A stretch of 15,068 bases of DNA from Gammaproteobacteria bacterium (GTDB lineage: Bacteria; Pseudomonadota; Gammaproteobacteria; CAISUE01), in assembly GCA_947378515.1 (NCBI GenBank), contig CANCKG010000002.1:1-15068 (forward strand), written 5' to 3'. The notes beneath the pieces are model-generated. The model ran no database searches. It was not told the DNA's origin and was given only the letters and a program-made list of their open reading frames with translations. The position numbers and the translations under genes were made by a program. This document shows, piece by piece, positions 1 through 9,352 of the stretch. Every line of letters starts with the position of its first letter. Positions within the stretch are counted from its first letter, which is position 1.

Positions 1-213
1 GTAAGCACTGACGGTGATTTGCCGTGCCATGCCAAAGATGCGCTGGCGAATTTCTTCATCGAAGCCATTCATCACCGAGAGTACGGTGATTAAGACGGCG
101 ACACCTAAGGCGATGCCTGCCATTGAACTAAACGACATGAAAGAGACAAAATGATTGCGGCGTTTAGCGCGGGTATAGCGAAGGCCAATATAGAGAGCGA
201 CAGGTCGAAACAC
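1..213 (-). CDS. lolC: LolC/LolE-type lipoprotein-releasing ABC permease, N-terminal part
   Basis: The minus strand reads from a GTG at 213 to the window edge as 71 codons, starting (M)[19 protein letters not shown] and continuing with a hydrophobic stretch (about residues 31-45) and [16 protein letters not shown]. This is the typical N-terminus of LolC/LolE, the inner-membrane FtsX-fold permeases that, with the ATPase LolD, release mature lipoproteins to the carrier LolA. The first transmembrane segment and the start of the periplasmic domain are visible; the rest lies outside the window. An AGGA overlapping the lptG stop sits 7 bases before the GTG, which supports this start. The gene starts 10 bases after lptG ends, so it is probably co-transcribed with lptFG. 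LolC and LolE are not separable from this fragment, so the symbol is tentative. Confidence 0.85.
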   Translation of the reverse strand, partial: MFRPVALYIGLRYTRAKRRNHFVSFMSFSSMAGIALGVAVLITVLSVMNGFDEEIRQRIFGMARQITVSAY

Positions 214-223
214 GGTAAAAATC

Positions 224-1297
224 CTAACGTTTTTGATGCATTAACATGAATAAACCCAGTAAGCCAAATAATAAACACGGCAAACTAGCACCTAAAAAAG
301 CGGGTAATTGTAATAATAAAACAACGGGGCTGAGTAATTGGTTGCAATAATAAAAACTAAAGCCAGCGGCGATACCCGTGACAAGTCTTAAGCTTTGACT
401 AACGCTGCGCAAGGGCCCAAAAATAAAAGGGATCGCCAGTAACATCATCACTAAACTCGCTAAGGGTTGAAAAATCCGTTTCCAAAAAGCCAATTGTAAA
501 GGTTCATTGGTGGTTTTGGCTTTTTGATGAAAACGCAACGAAGCATTGAGTTCACGTAATGACAGACTGCTGGGTTTTTGGACGCTATTGCGTAACACCT
601 CAGGTTTTAAATTAAAGGGCCAGGTGGCTTGCTTCGCGCTAAATGTCGTGATGTGTTTAAGATTAATGCGCGTACCATGGACATTATTTACTTGCCAGGC
701 GCCATTTTGGTATTGGCCGGTTTCGGCCGTACTAAATTGGTTGAGTTGTTGTTGGTCATTAAAAGCATACCAGCTGATGTGGTGTAATATTTGCTGTTGA
801 TCGATCTGCCCGATATGCAAATAATTTTGTTGGTCTTTTATCCACACATCGTCACTGTAATTACCTATGTCGTGCGTATTGCTATGAATATGGTCGTTTT
901 TATATTGATTGGCATAAAAAGTAGCTTTAGGTGCAATTAACTCACCCATTAACGCTAAGAGTACAACTAAGCAAATGAGAGTTTTAAACGTGCGCCAGGT
1001 AATGGCGAGAAATGATAAACCAGCTTGTCTAAGGACAATTAATTCACTGTGATTGGCGAGGACCCCGAGCCCCATCAGCATCCCTATCAAGCCAGCCATC
1101 GGGAATATTTGATACAGTTGCTCGGGTAAGTTTAAGAGCACAAAGACTAAGGCTTGAGTCACGCCATATGTGCATTGACCAATATCGCGCAATTCAGCGA
1201 CCATTAAAATAAAAAACTCTAAACCGACGGCTGCAAAGAGCACGATGCCAATGGAGTGTAAGATAGTGGTGGCGAGGTATCGATCGATGATTTTCAT
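224..1297 (-). CDS. lptG: LPS export system permease LptG
   Basis: A 357-residue inner-membrane protein of the LptF/LptG (YjgP/YjgQ) family. With LptF and the LptB ATPase dimer it extracts lipopolysaccharide from the inner membrane and passes it to the LptC-LptA bridge. The order is the family's: an N-terminal membrane block ([20 protein letters not shown], then two more helices up to about residue 120), a periplasmic jellyroll-type domain (about 130-270), and three C-terminal helices (about 275-355, including the [12 protein letters not shown] stretch). The ATG at 1297 was chosen over an in-frame start at 1318 because it gives the canonical MKIIDRY beginning and overlaps the lptF stop as ATGA (1294-1297), a sign of translational coupling. 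Length matches the E. coli protein (about 360). Adjacency to LptF rather than sequence alone settles LptG versus LptF. Confidence 0.92.
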   Translation of the reverse strand: MKIIDRYLATTILHSIGIVLFAAVGLEFFILMVAELRDIGQCTYGVTQALVFVLLNLPEQLYQIFPMAGLIGMLMGLGVLANHSELIVLRQAGLSFLAITWRTFKTLICLVVLLALMGELIAPKATFYANQYKNDHIHSNTHDIGNYSDDVWIKDQQNYLHIGQIDQQQILHHISWYAFNDQQQLNQFSTAETGQYQNGAWQVNNVHGTRINLKHITTFSAKQATWPFNLKPEVLRNSVQKPSSLSLRELNASLRFHQKAKTTNEPLQLAFWKRIFQPLASLVMMLLAIPFIFGPLRSVSQSLRLVTGIAAGFSFYYCNQLLSPVVLLLQLPAFLGASLPCLLFGLLGLFMLMHQKR

Positions 1298-2415
1298 AAG
1301 GTTTTGAGCCCTCGCCAAGTACGAAGCTCAGGGTATTTATGCCAATACACGCTAATAATCAGCACTAACAAACTTATATGTGCCCAGCCAATGCCAGGAA
1401 ACCGGCCCAAAGAACCGTTGCCGACCCAAGCACGCAATAAAAAAAGCGAATTGGCGTAGATAATAAAGATTAAAATACCACTGATCAAACGTGCATAGCG
1501 ACTTTGGCGTGGAGGTAACTGACCTAAGGGTAGCGCTAATAAACCCAGCAAGAAAGTGGCTAAGGGTAGCGAAAAACGCCATTGTAATTCTGCGGCAGCT
1601 AAGCGATTATGTTTGGCAAGCTTAAAAAGCGCAAAGGTGGGCATGGCATCCATTTGGGTGCTAGCATCTGCTAATGCGCCGCCACCTAAGAGGATTTGAT
1701 AGCTACCGAAAAAAGCTTGTTCGATATTGGCGGTCCCGGCGATCCCGCTATAACGGTGGCCATTATAAATGGCTAAGTATTGACTGGCAGGTATGCCTTT
1801 GGAAATAATTTCGCCGCGTGAAGCCATCACGACATTCCATTGATTATCATCGTAGCTATTGCTGTTAGGAATCAATCGCTTTTCAGCCATGAAAATTCCT
1901 TGCAAATGCTGGTGATCAACGGAACTTTTATTGATGTAAAAAACATGATGGCTGGTGCTATCAGCTTGGAATTTTTCAGGAATGATCGTATCGATGGACG
2001 CGCCGGCATTGGTGGTCGATAATAGTTCATCACGCACCGTGGCGATTAAAGGTTGACCCCATAGGGTTAATACCGCGACGAGTACCGTCGTTGTTGCTAA
2101 CAGCGTGGTGATTAAACGAAATTGTTGCGGTAGTGACAAGCCACAAGCGCTTAAAATAAGTAATTCATTATCGGCCGAAAAACGCCCAAGGGTCAATAAC
2201 AGGCTCAAAAAAAAAGTCAGTGGTAATAATAAACTGAGTAAATACGGAATTTCCAATAGCATGATTTTGCCGACTACGCCTAAAGCGATTTCGCCGGCCG
2301 CAGCATCGTTTAAGTAGCGGACCAATTGATTCCCTAAAAAAATAATTAGGATAATCAGCGTGACGGTTACCAGGCTTTGGAGTAATTCTCGATTAAAATA
2401 ACGAAAAATCAGCAC
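1294..2415 (-). CDS. lptF: LPS export system permease LptF
   Basis: A 373-residue partner of LptG in the LptB2FG lipopolysaccharide exporter. The N-terminus (LIFRYFNRELLQSLVTVTL) and the stretch LGRFSADNELLILSACGLS, the coupling-helix region facing LptB, are characteristic of LptF. A periplasmic domain spans about residues 130-265 and three helices follow (about 270-365). The start is a GTG (2415-2413); the same frame upstream has no ATG, GTG or TTG before a stop. No strong Shine-Dalgarno precedes it, so initiation may be weak. The gene is divergent from pepA, the same neighbour pair as in E. coli, and ends in a 4-base ATGA overlap with lptG. Confidence 0.93.
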   Translation of the reverse strand: MLIFRYFNRELLQSLVTVTLIILIIFLGNQLVRYLNDAAAGEIALGVVGKIMLLEIPYLLSLLLPLTFFLSLLLTLGRFSADNELLILSACGLSLPQQFRLITTLLATTTVLVAVLTLWGQPLIATVRDELLSTTNAGASIDTIIPEKFQADSTSHHVFYINKSSVDHQHLQGIFMAEKRLIPNSNSYDDNQWNVVMASRGEIISKGIPASQYLAIYNGHRYSGIAGTANIEQAFFGSYQILLGGGALADASTQMDAMPTFALFKLAKHNRLAAAELQWRFSLPLATFLLGLLALPLGQLPPRQSRYARLISGILIFIIYANSLFLLRAWVGNGSLGRFPGIGWAHISLLVLIISVYWHKYPELRTWRGLKTL

Positions 2416-2629
2416 GAGTTTGTTAGAATGTCCGAATGAAAATAAATAGCCTCTGTAAAGATGGCTTACGCGTATCTATTAAGTATATTTACCCCGTTTT
2501 TCGTAGAAGCTTAGCTGTGGCGACTGGCAGCGATGGGGAATAGATCGCTTACCCTAACTTAAATAGCGCGAAAGCGTCATTATACTACGCTCAGCTGCTA
2601 GAGTATTATTTAAAATGAGAGAGATGATT
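2416..2629. promoter_or_regulatory. Divergent lptF / pepA intergenic region with candidate -10 boxes
   Basis: This 214-bp spacer separates two divergent transcription units and must hold both promoters. On the plus strand TATACT (2581-2586) is a good -10 hexamer for pepA, but the matching -35 position reads CTTAAA, a poor match. On the minus strand TATACT (2487-2482) could serve lptF, again without a convincing -35. A GAGAG at 2619-2623 lies 6 bases before the pepA ATG at 2630 and favours that start. The exact promoters are inference. Confidence 0.35.
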
Positions 2630-4087
2630 ATGAGCACATACCAATTAGCCAATACCTTAACTAGTGATGTTGAAATTATCGTTGTGGGTCTACATGTTAA
2701 CAAACGCGTTGCCGCGCCGGTGCCGCCAATGTTAAGCGCTGAAATCAACGCGGTCATCGAACGCCAAGCATTGACCTTAACGTTAGGTCAAACGCACATC
2801 TTTTATCGTGCCGAGGCGCCCTATAAAGTTATTATAGTAGGCCTTTGTGCCATAGAGGATATGACTTTAGTAGCCTGGCAGAAAGCCGTTAAAGCGGTAG
2901 CGAAGCAAATTGCTGACAGCAATCGGCAGTCATTAGCTTTTGTCGTACCAGAAAAAGCGTACGTGTGGCTAAGGGCGACCGTTATTGCCCTTGATAGTGC
3001 AAATTTTCAACAAGGCCAGTTGAAAAAAGCAGGTTTGAATCCTAGCACTTGGCCATCACGCATCACGTTTGTGGGTACTTGGTCAGCAGCGGCTACGACA
3101 GAACTGGCCCAAGGAGCTGCGATCGCCTCAGGCATTCAGTTAACCAAAACACTGGGGGATTTACCGGCCAATTATTGCACGCCACGCATTTTAGCGGCGA
3201 GTGCTAAAACTCTCGCTGAAAACAGCCATGGCTTGCTTAAAGTAGAAGTCTTAGACGAGTTGCAAATCAAATCCTTGGGGATGGGGTGTTTATTAGGGGT
3301 AAGCCAAGGCAGTGTTGAGCCGCCACGGTTTATCGTCTTTAAATACGCGGGTGGCGTGGCTGAGACGGCCCCTATCGTCTTGGTTGGTAAAGGAGTAACG
3401 TTTGATAGTGGTGGTATCAGTATCAAGGGCGGCTCTCGGATGGATGAAATGAAGTACGATATGTGTGGCGCGGCCGCTATCTTTGGGGTGATGGAAGCCT
3501 TAGTGCAGTTGCAGCCAGCAATTCATGTTTGCGGCTTGATTGCAGCGACTGAAAATATGCCCAGTGGGTCGGCGTTGAAGCCAGGGGATGTGATCACCTC
3601 GATGTCAGGCTTGACGGTTGAAATCTTAAACACCGATGCCGAGGGTCGCTTGGTATTAGCCGATGCCTTAACGTATGCAGCACGCTTTAAGCCAAAAGCG
3701 GTAATTGACTTAGCAACGTTAACGGGGGCGATTATTGTTGCACTGGGTGCAGAGGCGAGTGGTTTAATGAGTAATAATGAACCCTTGGCAGAAAGTTTAT
3801 TGCAAGCGGGGACACAAACGGGTGATCGTTTGTGGCAATTGCCATTATGGGATGAGTACCAAGAATTGATTGACACACCTTTTGCCGATGTGGCGAATCT
3901 TGGTAATGAAGAAGCCAAAAGTATTACCGCGGGTTGTTTTTTAGCGCGTTTTGCGAGTGAATATGCCTGGGCCCATTTAGATATTGCCGGGACAGCGTGG
4001 GTATCTTCGGGTAAAAAGCGCGCGGCGACGGGTCGGCCAGTGGCAACATTGGTAGAATATCTTTTGAGCAATGTGGCTACTCAATAA
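2630..4087 (+). CDS. pepA: Cytosol (leucyl) aminopeptidase PepA, M17 family
   Basis: A 485-residue M17 dimetal leucine aminopeptidase, a cytosolic hexamer that removes N-terminal residues from peptides; in E. coli PepA is also a DNA-binding accessory factor. The N-terminal macro-like domain covers about residues 1-160 and the catalytic domain the rest. All expected metal and active-site residues are present with constant spacing: K254 and D259 in VGKGVTFDSGG, K266, D277 in KYDMCGAAA, and D336, E338 and R340 in the signature NTDAEGRL (334-341). The ATG at 2630 is preferred to in-frame ATGs at 2615 and 2624 because GAGAG lies 6 bases upstream. The protein is slightly shorter than E. coli PepA (503). 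Its stop codon overlaps the next gene's start (TAATG, 4085-4089), suggesting coupled translation with the L,D-transpeptidase. Confidence 0.96.
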   Translation: MSTYQLANTLTSDVEIIVVGLHVNKRVAAPVPPMLSAEINAVIERQALTLTLGQTHIFYRAEAPYKVIIVGLCAIEDMTLVAWQKAVKAVAKQIADSNRQSLAFVVPEKAYVWLRATVIALDSANFQQGQLKKAGLNPSTWPSRITFVGTWSAAATTELAQGAAIASGIQLTKTLGDLPANYCTPRILAASAKTLAENSHGLLKVEVLDELQIKSLGMGCLLGVSQGSVEPPRFIVFKYAGGVAETAPIVLVGKGVTFDSGGISIKGGSRMDEMKYDMCGAAAIFGVMEALVQLQPAIHVCGLIAATENMPSGSALKPGDVITSMSGLTVEILNTDAEGRLVLADALTYAARFKPKAVIDLATLTGAIIVALGAEASGLMSNNEPLAESLLQAGTQTGDRLWQLPLWDEYQELIDTPFADVANLGNEEAKSITAGCFLARFASEYAWAHLDIAGTAWVSSGKKRAATGRPVATLVEYLLSNVATQ

Positions 4088-5157
4088 TGACAAGAATGAC
4101 AAGGCAATTCTTACCGGCAGTGACAAGTGGTGGCTTACTCTTACTGAGTTTGGCTTTAAGCACAAATAGTTTGGCGTTAACCTTTGATTTGCCGGGTAAT
4201 GGCACAACAACGGTGGGTGATATCAAAGAAGTGTCAGCGGTGACAGGGGATACCTTCGTTAGTATTGCGCGGCGTTATGGCTTAGGGTATGTGGAATTAA
4301 TTGAGGCGAATCCAACGCTGAAACCTGAAGATACGCTAGAATCAAGTCAAAAAATATTATTGCCGACGGAATTTATTTTACCAAATGCCGCGCATCGTGG
4401 CTTAGTGATTAATTTAGCGGAATTACGATTGTATTTTTATAAGCCAAATACGCGTGAAGTGATGACCTTTCCTGTGGGTATCGGTCGTGCTGGTTGGAAT
4501 ACGCCCTTAGGGTTAACGAATGTAGCTTGGAAACAAGCCGATCCTACGTGGCACGTGTCAAGCACAATTAAACAAGCCAGAGCACTAGAAGGGGTGAGCT
4601 TGCCAGATAGTGTGGCGCCAGGACCCGATAATCCTTTGGGTCAATATGCGATCCACTTGGGTTTTAATTCGATTCTAATTCACGGTAGTAATGATCCCGG
4701 TGGTATTGGTCGACGCAGCAGTTCGGGTTGTATTCGGATGCAACCCGAAGCCATTGAAAGTTTTTTTAATGATATAGCAGTCAATTCTCCGGTGATGATT
4801 GTCGATCAGCCGATTAAAGTGGGTTGGTTAGACAATACACTGTATTTAGAAGTACATGAACCCTTAGAAAATGATCAGGGTGGTCATAATCATGCGATGA
4901 GCGATGAAGCGCATCAATTAGTGAATATCGCTATTAAGAATCGGCCGGCCGATATTGATTGGCGTTCGGTAGATACGATTGTTGAGCAGCAACGCGGTTA
5001 CCCTATGCAAATAGGCGTTGGAACAGGTGCTGTGCCGATTATTGCGGTACCATTAAATTCAGCGGTTCTAGAAACAAAGCATACTACGAGTAAAAAAGTG
5101 TTGCTGACGCATAAAAAGCCGTATCGTAAAAAAACGTCTTTGTTTAATTTAACATAA
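4087..5157 (+). CDS. Periplasmic L,D-transpeptidase with LysM-like domain (ErfK/YbiS/YcfS/YnhG family)
   Basis: A 356-residue secreted L,D-transpeptidase. It has a signal peptide (hydrophobic core about 11-30, probable cleavage after SLA), a LysM-like peptidoglycan-binding segment (about 48-94) and a YkuD catalytic domain (about 104-240). The active site is clear: H199 in IHGSND and the nucleophile C215 in SSSGCIRM. In E. coli these enzymes anchor Braun lipoprotein to peptidoglycan or make 3-3 crosslinks; which applies here cannot be told. The match to E. coli ErfK extends past the catalytic core (WHV, APGPDNPLGQYAIHLG, VDQPIKV, YLEVHEPL, AIKNRP). The residue before GC in the family's S-x-G-C motif is Ser rather than His, a position I believe varies among homologues. 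A lysine-rich tail of roughly 45 residues (about 310-356, with KK, KK and RKK clusters) extends beyond the usual end. The start overlaps the pepA stop by one base. Confidence 0.9.
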   Translation: MTRMTRQFLPAVTSGGLLLLSLALSTNSLALTFDLPGNGTTTVGDIKEVSAVTGDTFVSIARRYGLGYVELIEANPTLKPEDTLESSQKILLPTEFILPNAAHRGLVINLAELRLYFYKPNTREVMTFPVGIGRAGWNTPLGLTNVAWKQADPTWHVSSTIKQARALEGVSLPDSVAPGPDNPLGQYAIHLGFNSILIHGSNDPGGIGRRSSSGCIRMQPEAIESFFNDIAVNSPVMIVDQPIKVGWLDNTLYLEVHEPLENDQGGHNHAMSDEAHQLVNIAIKNRPADIDWRSVDTIVEQQRGYPMQIGVGTGAVPIIAVPLNSAVLETKHTTSKKVLLTHKKPYRKKTSLFNLT

Positions 5158-5168
5158 AGGAGAACGAC

Positions 5169-5444
5169 ATGAGTGATATGAATGACAATGACGTACCAGA
5201 AATCACTATTTATAGTTCTGCTCAGTGCCCTTATTGTGATCGCGCCAAAGATTTATTGACGCGTAAAGGAGTCAGTTTTAAAGAAATTCGCATCGATTTA
5301 GATCCTTTGGCGAAAGACACCATGATTGAACAAACGGGCCGACGAACAGTGCCACAAATTTATATCGGTGCGTTACACGTGGGAGGTTGTGATGATCTGT
5401 ACGCGCTAGAACGCAGTGGTGAATTAGATAAGTTATTAGCCTAA
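5169..5444 (+). CDS. grxC: Glutaredoxin 3 type dithiol glutaredoxin
   Basis: A 91-residue thioredoxin-fold protein with the dithiol active site C20-P-Y-C23, the cis-proline segment RTVPQIYIG and the glutathione-binding GGCDDL motif. That is the GrxC pattern: small cytosolic glutaredoxins that reduce protein disulfides and mixed disulfides using glutathione. Monothiol GrxD-type proteins have CGFS instead. A strong AAGGAGA (5157-5163) lies 5 bases before the ATG. The gene follows the transpeptidase stop by 11 bases, so it is probably the third gene of the pepA unit. The first ten residues are an acidic extension before the usual beta-strand start (EITIYSS). No clear terminator follows. Confidence 0.93.
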   Translation: MSDMNDNDVPEITIYSSAQCPYCDRAKDLLTRKGVSFKEIRIDLDPLAKDTMIEQTGRRTVPQIYIGALHVGGCDDLYALERSGELDKLLA

Positions 5445-5455
5445 GGTGATTATAT

Positions 5456-5484
5456 TTGTGTGTTTGACGTAATTCTGTTATATA
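5456..5484 (+). promoter_or_regulatory. Candidate extended -10 promoter for dksA-metK
   Basis: TTGTGT (5456-5461), a 17-base spacer and TATATA (5479-5484) preceded by TGT (5476-5478) form an extended -10 sigma70-like promoter with a weak -35. The bases just after the -10 read TGCGCACCG, a GC-rich discriminator, which is typical of promoters repressed by ppGpp and DksA. The expected transcript would have a leader of about 95 bases before the dksA ATG. This is read by eye only. Confidence 0.4.
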
Positions 5485-5584
5485 TGCGCACCGTTTTTTT
5501 AATTAACAGTATATGTATATTTAATGCTTTGTAACGCTTAATTAAGAATTGCAGTAATGTTTGCTTTCGAAACCAGGGAATAAA

Positions 5585-6016
5585 ATGATGAAATCAGAAT
5601 CGGCGTTTCTTAACAATGAAGAAACTACTGTCAGCCAAGAAGAAGGGCTTTATATGACACCAGAACAATTGGAATTTTTTCGGGATTTACTTTTGAAGTG
5701 GAAAAGTAACCTAATGGTCGATGTGGATAAAACCATTCATCACATGCAAGATGAAGCAGCTAATTTTGCCGATCCCAATGACCGAGCGACGCAAGAAGAA
5801 GAGTTTAGTTTGGAATTGCGGACGCGTGATCGCGAGCGCAAGTTGATGGCAAAAATTGATGAATCACTCAATCGGATTGATTCGGGTGAATACGGTATTT
5901 GTGAAGAGTGTGGCATCGAGATTGGTATCAATCGTCTAAAGGCCCGCCCGACGGCTGAGTTATGCATCGATTGCAAAACGTTACAAGAGATTAAAGAAAA
6001 GCAAATGGCGGATTAG
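5585..6016 (+). CDS. dksA: RNA polymerase-binding transcription factor DksA
   Basis: A 143-residue DksA, which binds the RNA polymerase secondary channel and with ppGpp redirects transcription during the stringent response. The coiled-coil domain (about 25-100) carries [21 protein letters not shown], including the two tip aspartates (D63, D66) equivalent to those needed for function in E. coli. The C4 zinc finger is complete: C106, C109, C127 and C130. The C-terminus [10 protein letters not shown] and KEKQMAD closely matches E. coli DksA (151 residues). The frame could open at a TTG at 5561, but AGGGA at 5575-5579 fits the ATG at 5585 (or the adjacent ATG at 5588). The next gene, metK, starts one base after the stop, so the two are almost certainly co-transcribed. 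Confidence 0.96.
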   Translation: MMKSESAFLNNEETTVSQEEGLYMTPEQLEFFRDLLLKWKSNLMVDVDKTIHHMQDEAANFADPNDRATQEEEFSLELRTRDRERKLMAKIDESLNRIDSGEYGICEECGIEIGINRLKARPTAELCIDCKTLQEIKEKQMAD

Positions 6017-6017
6017 C

Positions 6018-7172
6018 ATGTATAAAAATCAATTATTCACCTCGGAATCGGTCTCAGAAGGTCATCCTGATAAATTGGCCGATCAAATTTCAGATGCTAT
6101 TTTAGATGCTTTATTAGCTAAGGATCCTCATGCGCGCGTCGCGTGTGAAACCTTAGTGAAAACAGGGATGGTTTTACTTGCGGGTGAAATCACCACCGAT
6201 GCTTGGGTCGATATGGATATGATTGCCCGTGGCGTTATTAAACGCTGTGGTTATGTCGGTGCAGAATTAGGTTTTGATGCTGAATCGTGTGCGATATTAA
6301 CTGCTATCGGCAAGCAATCACCGGATATTGCCATGGGGGTGGATGAAGATGCCACACACAGTATGGGCGCTGGAGATCAAGGCATGATGTTTGGTTATGC
6401 GAGTTCGGAAACCGATGTGTTTATGCCAGCGCCGATTGTTTATGCGCATCGATTGGTAAAGCGTCAGGCGCAATTGCGTAAAAACGGCCAGTTGCCATGG
6501 TTGCGCCCCGATGCTAAGAGCCAAGTAACGCTGCGTTATGAAAACAATCAGCCGGTAGCCGTCGATGCGATTGTATTATCGACCCAGCATGATCCTTTTA
6601 TCAGTAATAAAGACTTGATTGAAGCGATTAGAGAAGAAATCATCAAGCCCGTGATGCCAGCGCATTGGATGACAGCTAATACAAAATTATTTATCAATCC
6701 CACCGGACGGTTTGTCATTGGGGGACCCGTGGGCGATACCGGTTTAACGGGTCGTAAAATTATTGTCGATACTTATGGTGGCATGGCGCGTCATGGTGGT
6801 GGTGCTTTTTCAGGTAAAGACTCGACGAAAGTGGATCGTTCAGCGGCGTATGGTGCACGTTATGTGGCTAAAAATATTGTCGCGGCAGGCCTTGCTGAAA
6901 AATGTGAAATTCAAATCTCCTATGCCATTGGCGTGGCTGAACCCACATCAATCAGTTTGGAATGTTTTGGCACCCATAAGATTCCAATTGCGACAATCAT
7001 AGCGTCAGTGCGCCAACACTTCGATTTAACGCCTAAAGGCTTAATCACAATGTTAGCGTTACGTGAACCACGCTATGAAGCGACAGCTGCTTATGGTCAT
7101 TTTGGCCGTGAAGAACCTGAGTTTACATGGGAACGATTAGATAAAGTTGATAGGTTAAAAGCATTGTTATAA
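6018..7172 (+). CDS. metK: S-adenosylmethionine synthase MetK
   Basis: A 384-residue methionine adenosyltransferase, the same length as E. coli MetK. It makes S-adenosylmethionine from ATP and methionine in the cytosol. The sequence starts with [20 protein letters not shown] (ATP-binding H16, D18) and contains both family signatures: GAGDQG at 117-122 and the P-loop-like GGGAFSGKD at 260-268. Other conserved blocks include [19 protein letters not shown] and [15 protein letters not shown] [10 protein letters not shown] near the end. It starts one base after the dksA stop; GGCGGA in the end of dksA may be its ribosome site. I see no terminator after it. The last codons overlap a candidate promoter for the atp operon. 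Confidence 0.97.
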   Translation: MYKNQLFTSESVSEGHPDKLADQISDAILDALLAKDPHARVACETLVKTGMVLLAGEITTDAWVDMDMIARGVIKRCGYVGAELGFDAESCAILTAIGKQSPDIAMGVDEDATHSMGAGDQGMMFGYASSETDVFMPAPIVYAHRLVKRQAQLRKNGQLPWLRPDAKSQVTLRYENNQPVAVDAIVLSTQHDPFISNKDLIEAIREEIIKPVMPAHWMTANTKLFINPTGRFVIGGPVGDTGLTGRKIIVDTYGGMARHGGGAFSGKDSTKVDRSAAYGARYVAKNIVAAGLAEKCEIQISYAIGVAEPTSISLECFGTHKIPIATIIASVRQHFDLTPKGLITMLALREPRYEATAAYGHFGREEPEFTWERLDKVDRLKALL

Positions 7173-7173
7173 T
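7147..7173 (+). promoter_or_regulatory. Candidate upstream atp operon promoter (extended -10)
   Basis: TGT followed by a perfect TATAAT (7168-7173) makes an extended -10 element, with TTGATA (7147-7152) 15 bases upstream as a short-spaced -35. It lies over the last codons and stop of metK. A start near 7180 would give an atpI leader of roughly 50 bases. The 15-base spacer is below the optimum, but extended -10 promoters tolerate that. Confidence 0.45.
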
Positions 7174-7192
7174 TGTCACGATCAAATAACTC

Positions 7193-7221
7193 TTGAGAAA
7201 AATGGGGTTATTCACTATAAT
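7193..7221 (+). promoter_or_regulatory. Strong sigma70-type promoter immediately before atpI
   Basis: TTGAGA (7193-7198), a 17-base spacer and TATAAT (7216-7221) form a near-consensus promoter (5/6 and 6/6). Transcription would begin near 7228-7229, only 4-5 bases before the atpI ATG at 7233, giving an almost leaderless message. The same frame has a stop just upstream (7218-7220) and no other start codon in between. Confidence 0.75.
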
Positions 7222-7232
7222 ATTGGGTTGTC

Positions 7233-8409
<1,177 letters not shown>

Positions 8410-8430
8410 AAAGTTGTAGGAGCGGGTAAA

Positions 8431-8482
8431 GGGCGGGCCATAAAGACCGGCCCGCCCGTTGAGTTTTTTATTTTAATTTTTT
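8431..8482 (+). promoter_or_regulatory. GC-rich hairpin with U-rich tail between atpB and atpE
   Basis: A perfect 9-bp stem GGGCGGGCC (8431-8439) / GGCCCGCCC (8449-8457), with a 9-base loop, is followed a few bases later by a T-rich stretch (TTTTTTATTTTAATTTTTTA, 8464-8483). It resembles an intrinsic terminator, but a full stop here would silence the rest of the operon. A partial terminator, an RNA-processing or stability element, or a translational enhancer-like leader for atpE are the likelier roles. E. coli also has a U-rich enhancer before atpE, without such a stem. Confidence 0.6.
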
Positions 8483-8491
8483 ATTTAATAG

Positions 8492-8806
<315 letters not shown>

Positions 8807-8824
8807 TTTATTGCCTACGCACTT

Positions 8825-8844
8825 AAGCAGACAACTGTCTGCTT
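8825..8844 (+). repeat. Hairpin between atpE and atpF
   Basis: AAGCAGACA (8825-8833) and TGTCTGCTT (8836-8844) are exact reverse complements; as RNA an 8-bp stem with a 4-base loop is most realistic. There is no following T-run, so it is not a terminator. It lies 15 bases before the atpF ribosome site (GAGGA, 8861-8865) and may stabilise the 3' side of the atpE message. Confidence 0.6.
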
Positions 8845-8871
8845 GGCCTACATCCTGTTTGAGGAATCACC

Positions 8872-9345
8872 ATGGAAATTAATTTAACTCTGATCGGTCA
8901 GCTGATTACATTTGCGATCGTTGTGTGGTTTACCATGCGCTTTGTTTGGCCGCCATTGATGGCAAACTTAGATGCTCGGCAATTACTGATTAGCAATGGC
9001 TTGGCGCAAGCAGCGCAAGCAGCGACTGATTTAGAGCAGGCTCATGCCGCTGCTAAAACTATGCTGGATGAAGCCAAAGCGCAAGCGCAAGTCTTACTCG
9101 AACAAACACATAAGCGTAGTTTGGTCTTGATTGATGAAGCGCGTAGTGATGCGCAAGAAGAAGGTCAACGCATGATCAACATTGCTAAAAATGAAATTGT
9201 CCGTGAAAGTTTGGCTGCCAAAGAAAGCTTACGTCATCAAGTCGCAAGCCTGGTAGTAGCAGGAGCGACAAAAATTTTAGGCAAAGAAATTAATCAAGCA
9301 GCAAATCAGCAATTGCTTGATGATGTCATAAACCAGCAACTTTAA
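8872..9345 (+). CDS. atpF: ATP synthase F0 subunit b
   Basis: A 157-residue peripheral-stalk subunit (E. coli b has 156). One N-terminal membrane helix (about residues 5-26, ITFAIVVWFTMRFVWPPLM) is followed by a long alanine- and glutamine-rich helix with heptad-like spacing (about 35-150), which dimerises and holds alpha3beta3 still through delta. The MEINLTLIGQ beginning and the FVWPPLM segment are typical of b. GAGGA lies 6 bases before the ATG. The next gene, atpH, begins 7 bases after the stop. Confidence 0.95.
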   Translation: MEINLTLIGQLITFAIVVWFTMRFVWPPLMANLDARQLLISNGLAQAAQAATDLEQAHAAAKTMLDEAKAQAQVLLEQTHKRSLVLIDEARSDAQEEGQRMINIAKNEIVRESLAAKESLRHQVASLVVAGATKILGKEINQAANQQLLDDVINQQL

Positions 9346-9352
9346 CGGTTCC

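Noticed and set aside
3523-4071. Long minus-strand frame (182 codons) inside pepA
   Set aside because: It is fully antisense to a conserved enzyme gene and its product shows no recognisable domain; it is a shadow of pepA codon use.
4087-5157. Inactive L,D-transpeptidase because His is missing from SHGC
   Set aside because: The catalytic Cys (C215) and the upstream His (H199) are present, and I believe the residue before GC varies among active family members.
5464-5469. TTGACG as the -35 of a dksA promoter
   Set aside because: No acceptable -10 lies 16-18 bases downstream; the extended -10 at 5476-5484 is too close to it.
5561-5584. TTG at 5561 as the dksA start
   Set aside because: A ribosome site (AGGGA, 5575-5579) lies within this stretch and fits the ATG at 5585 or 5588 instead.
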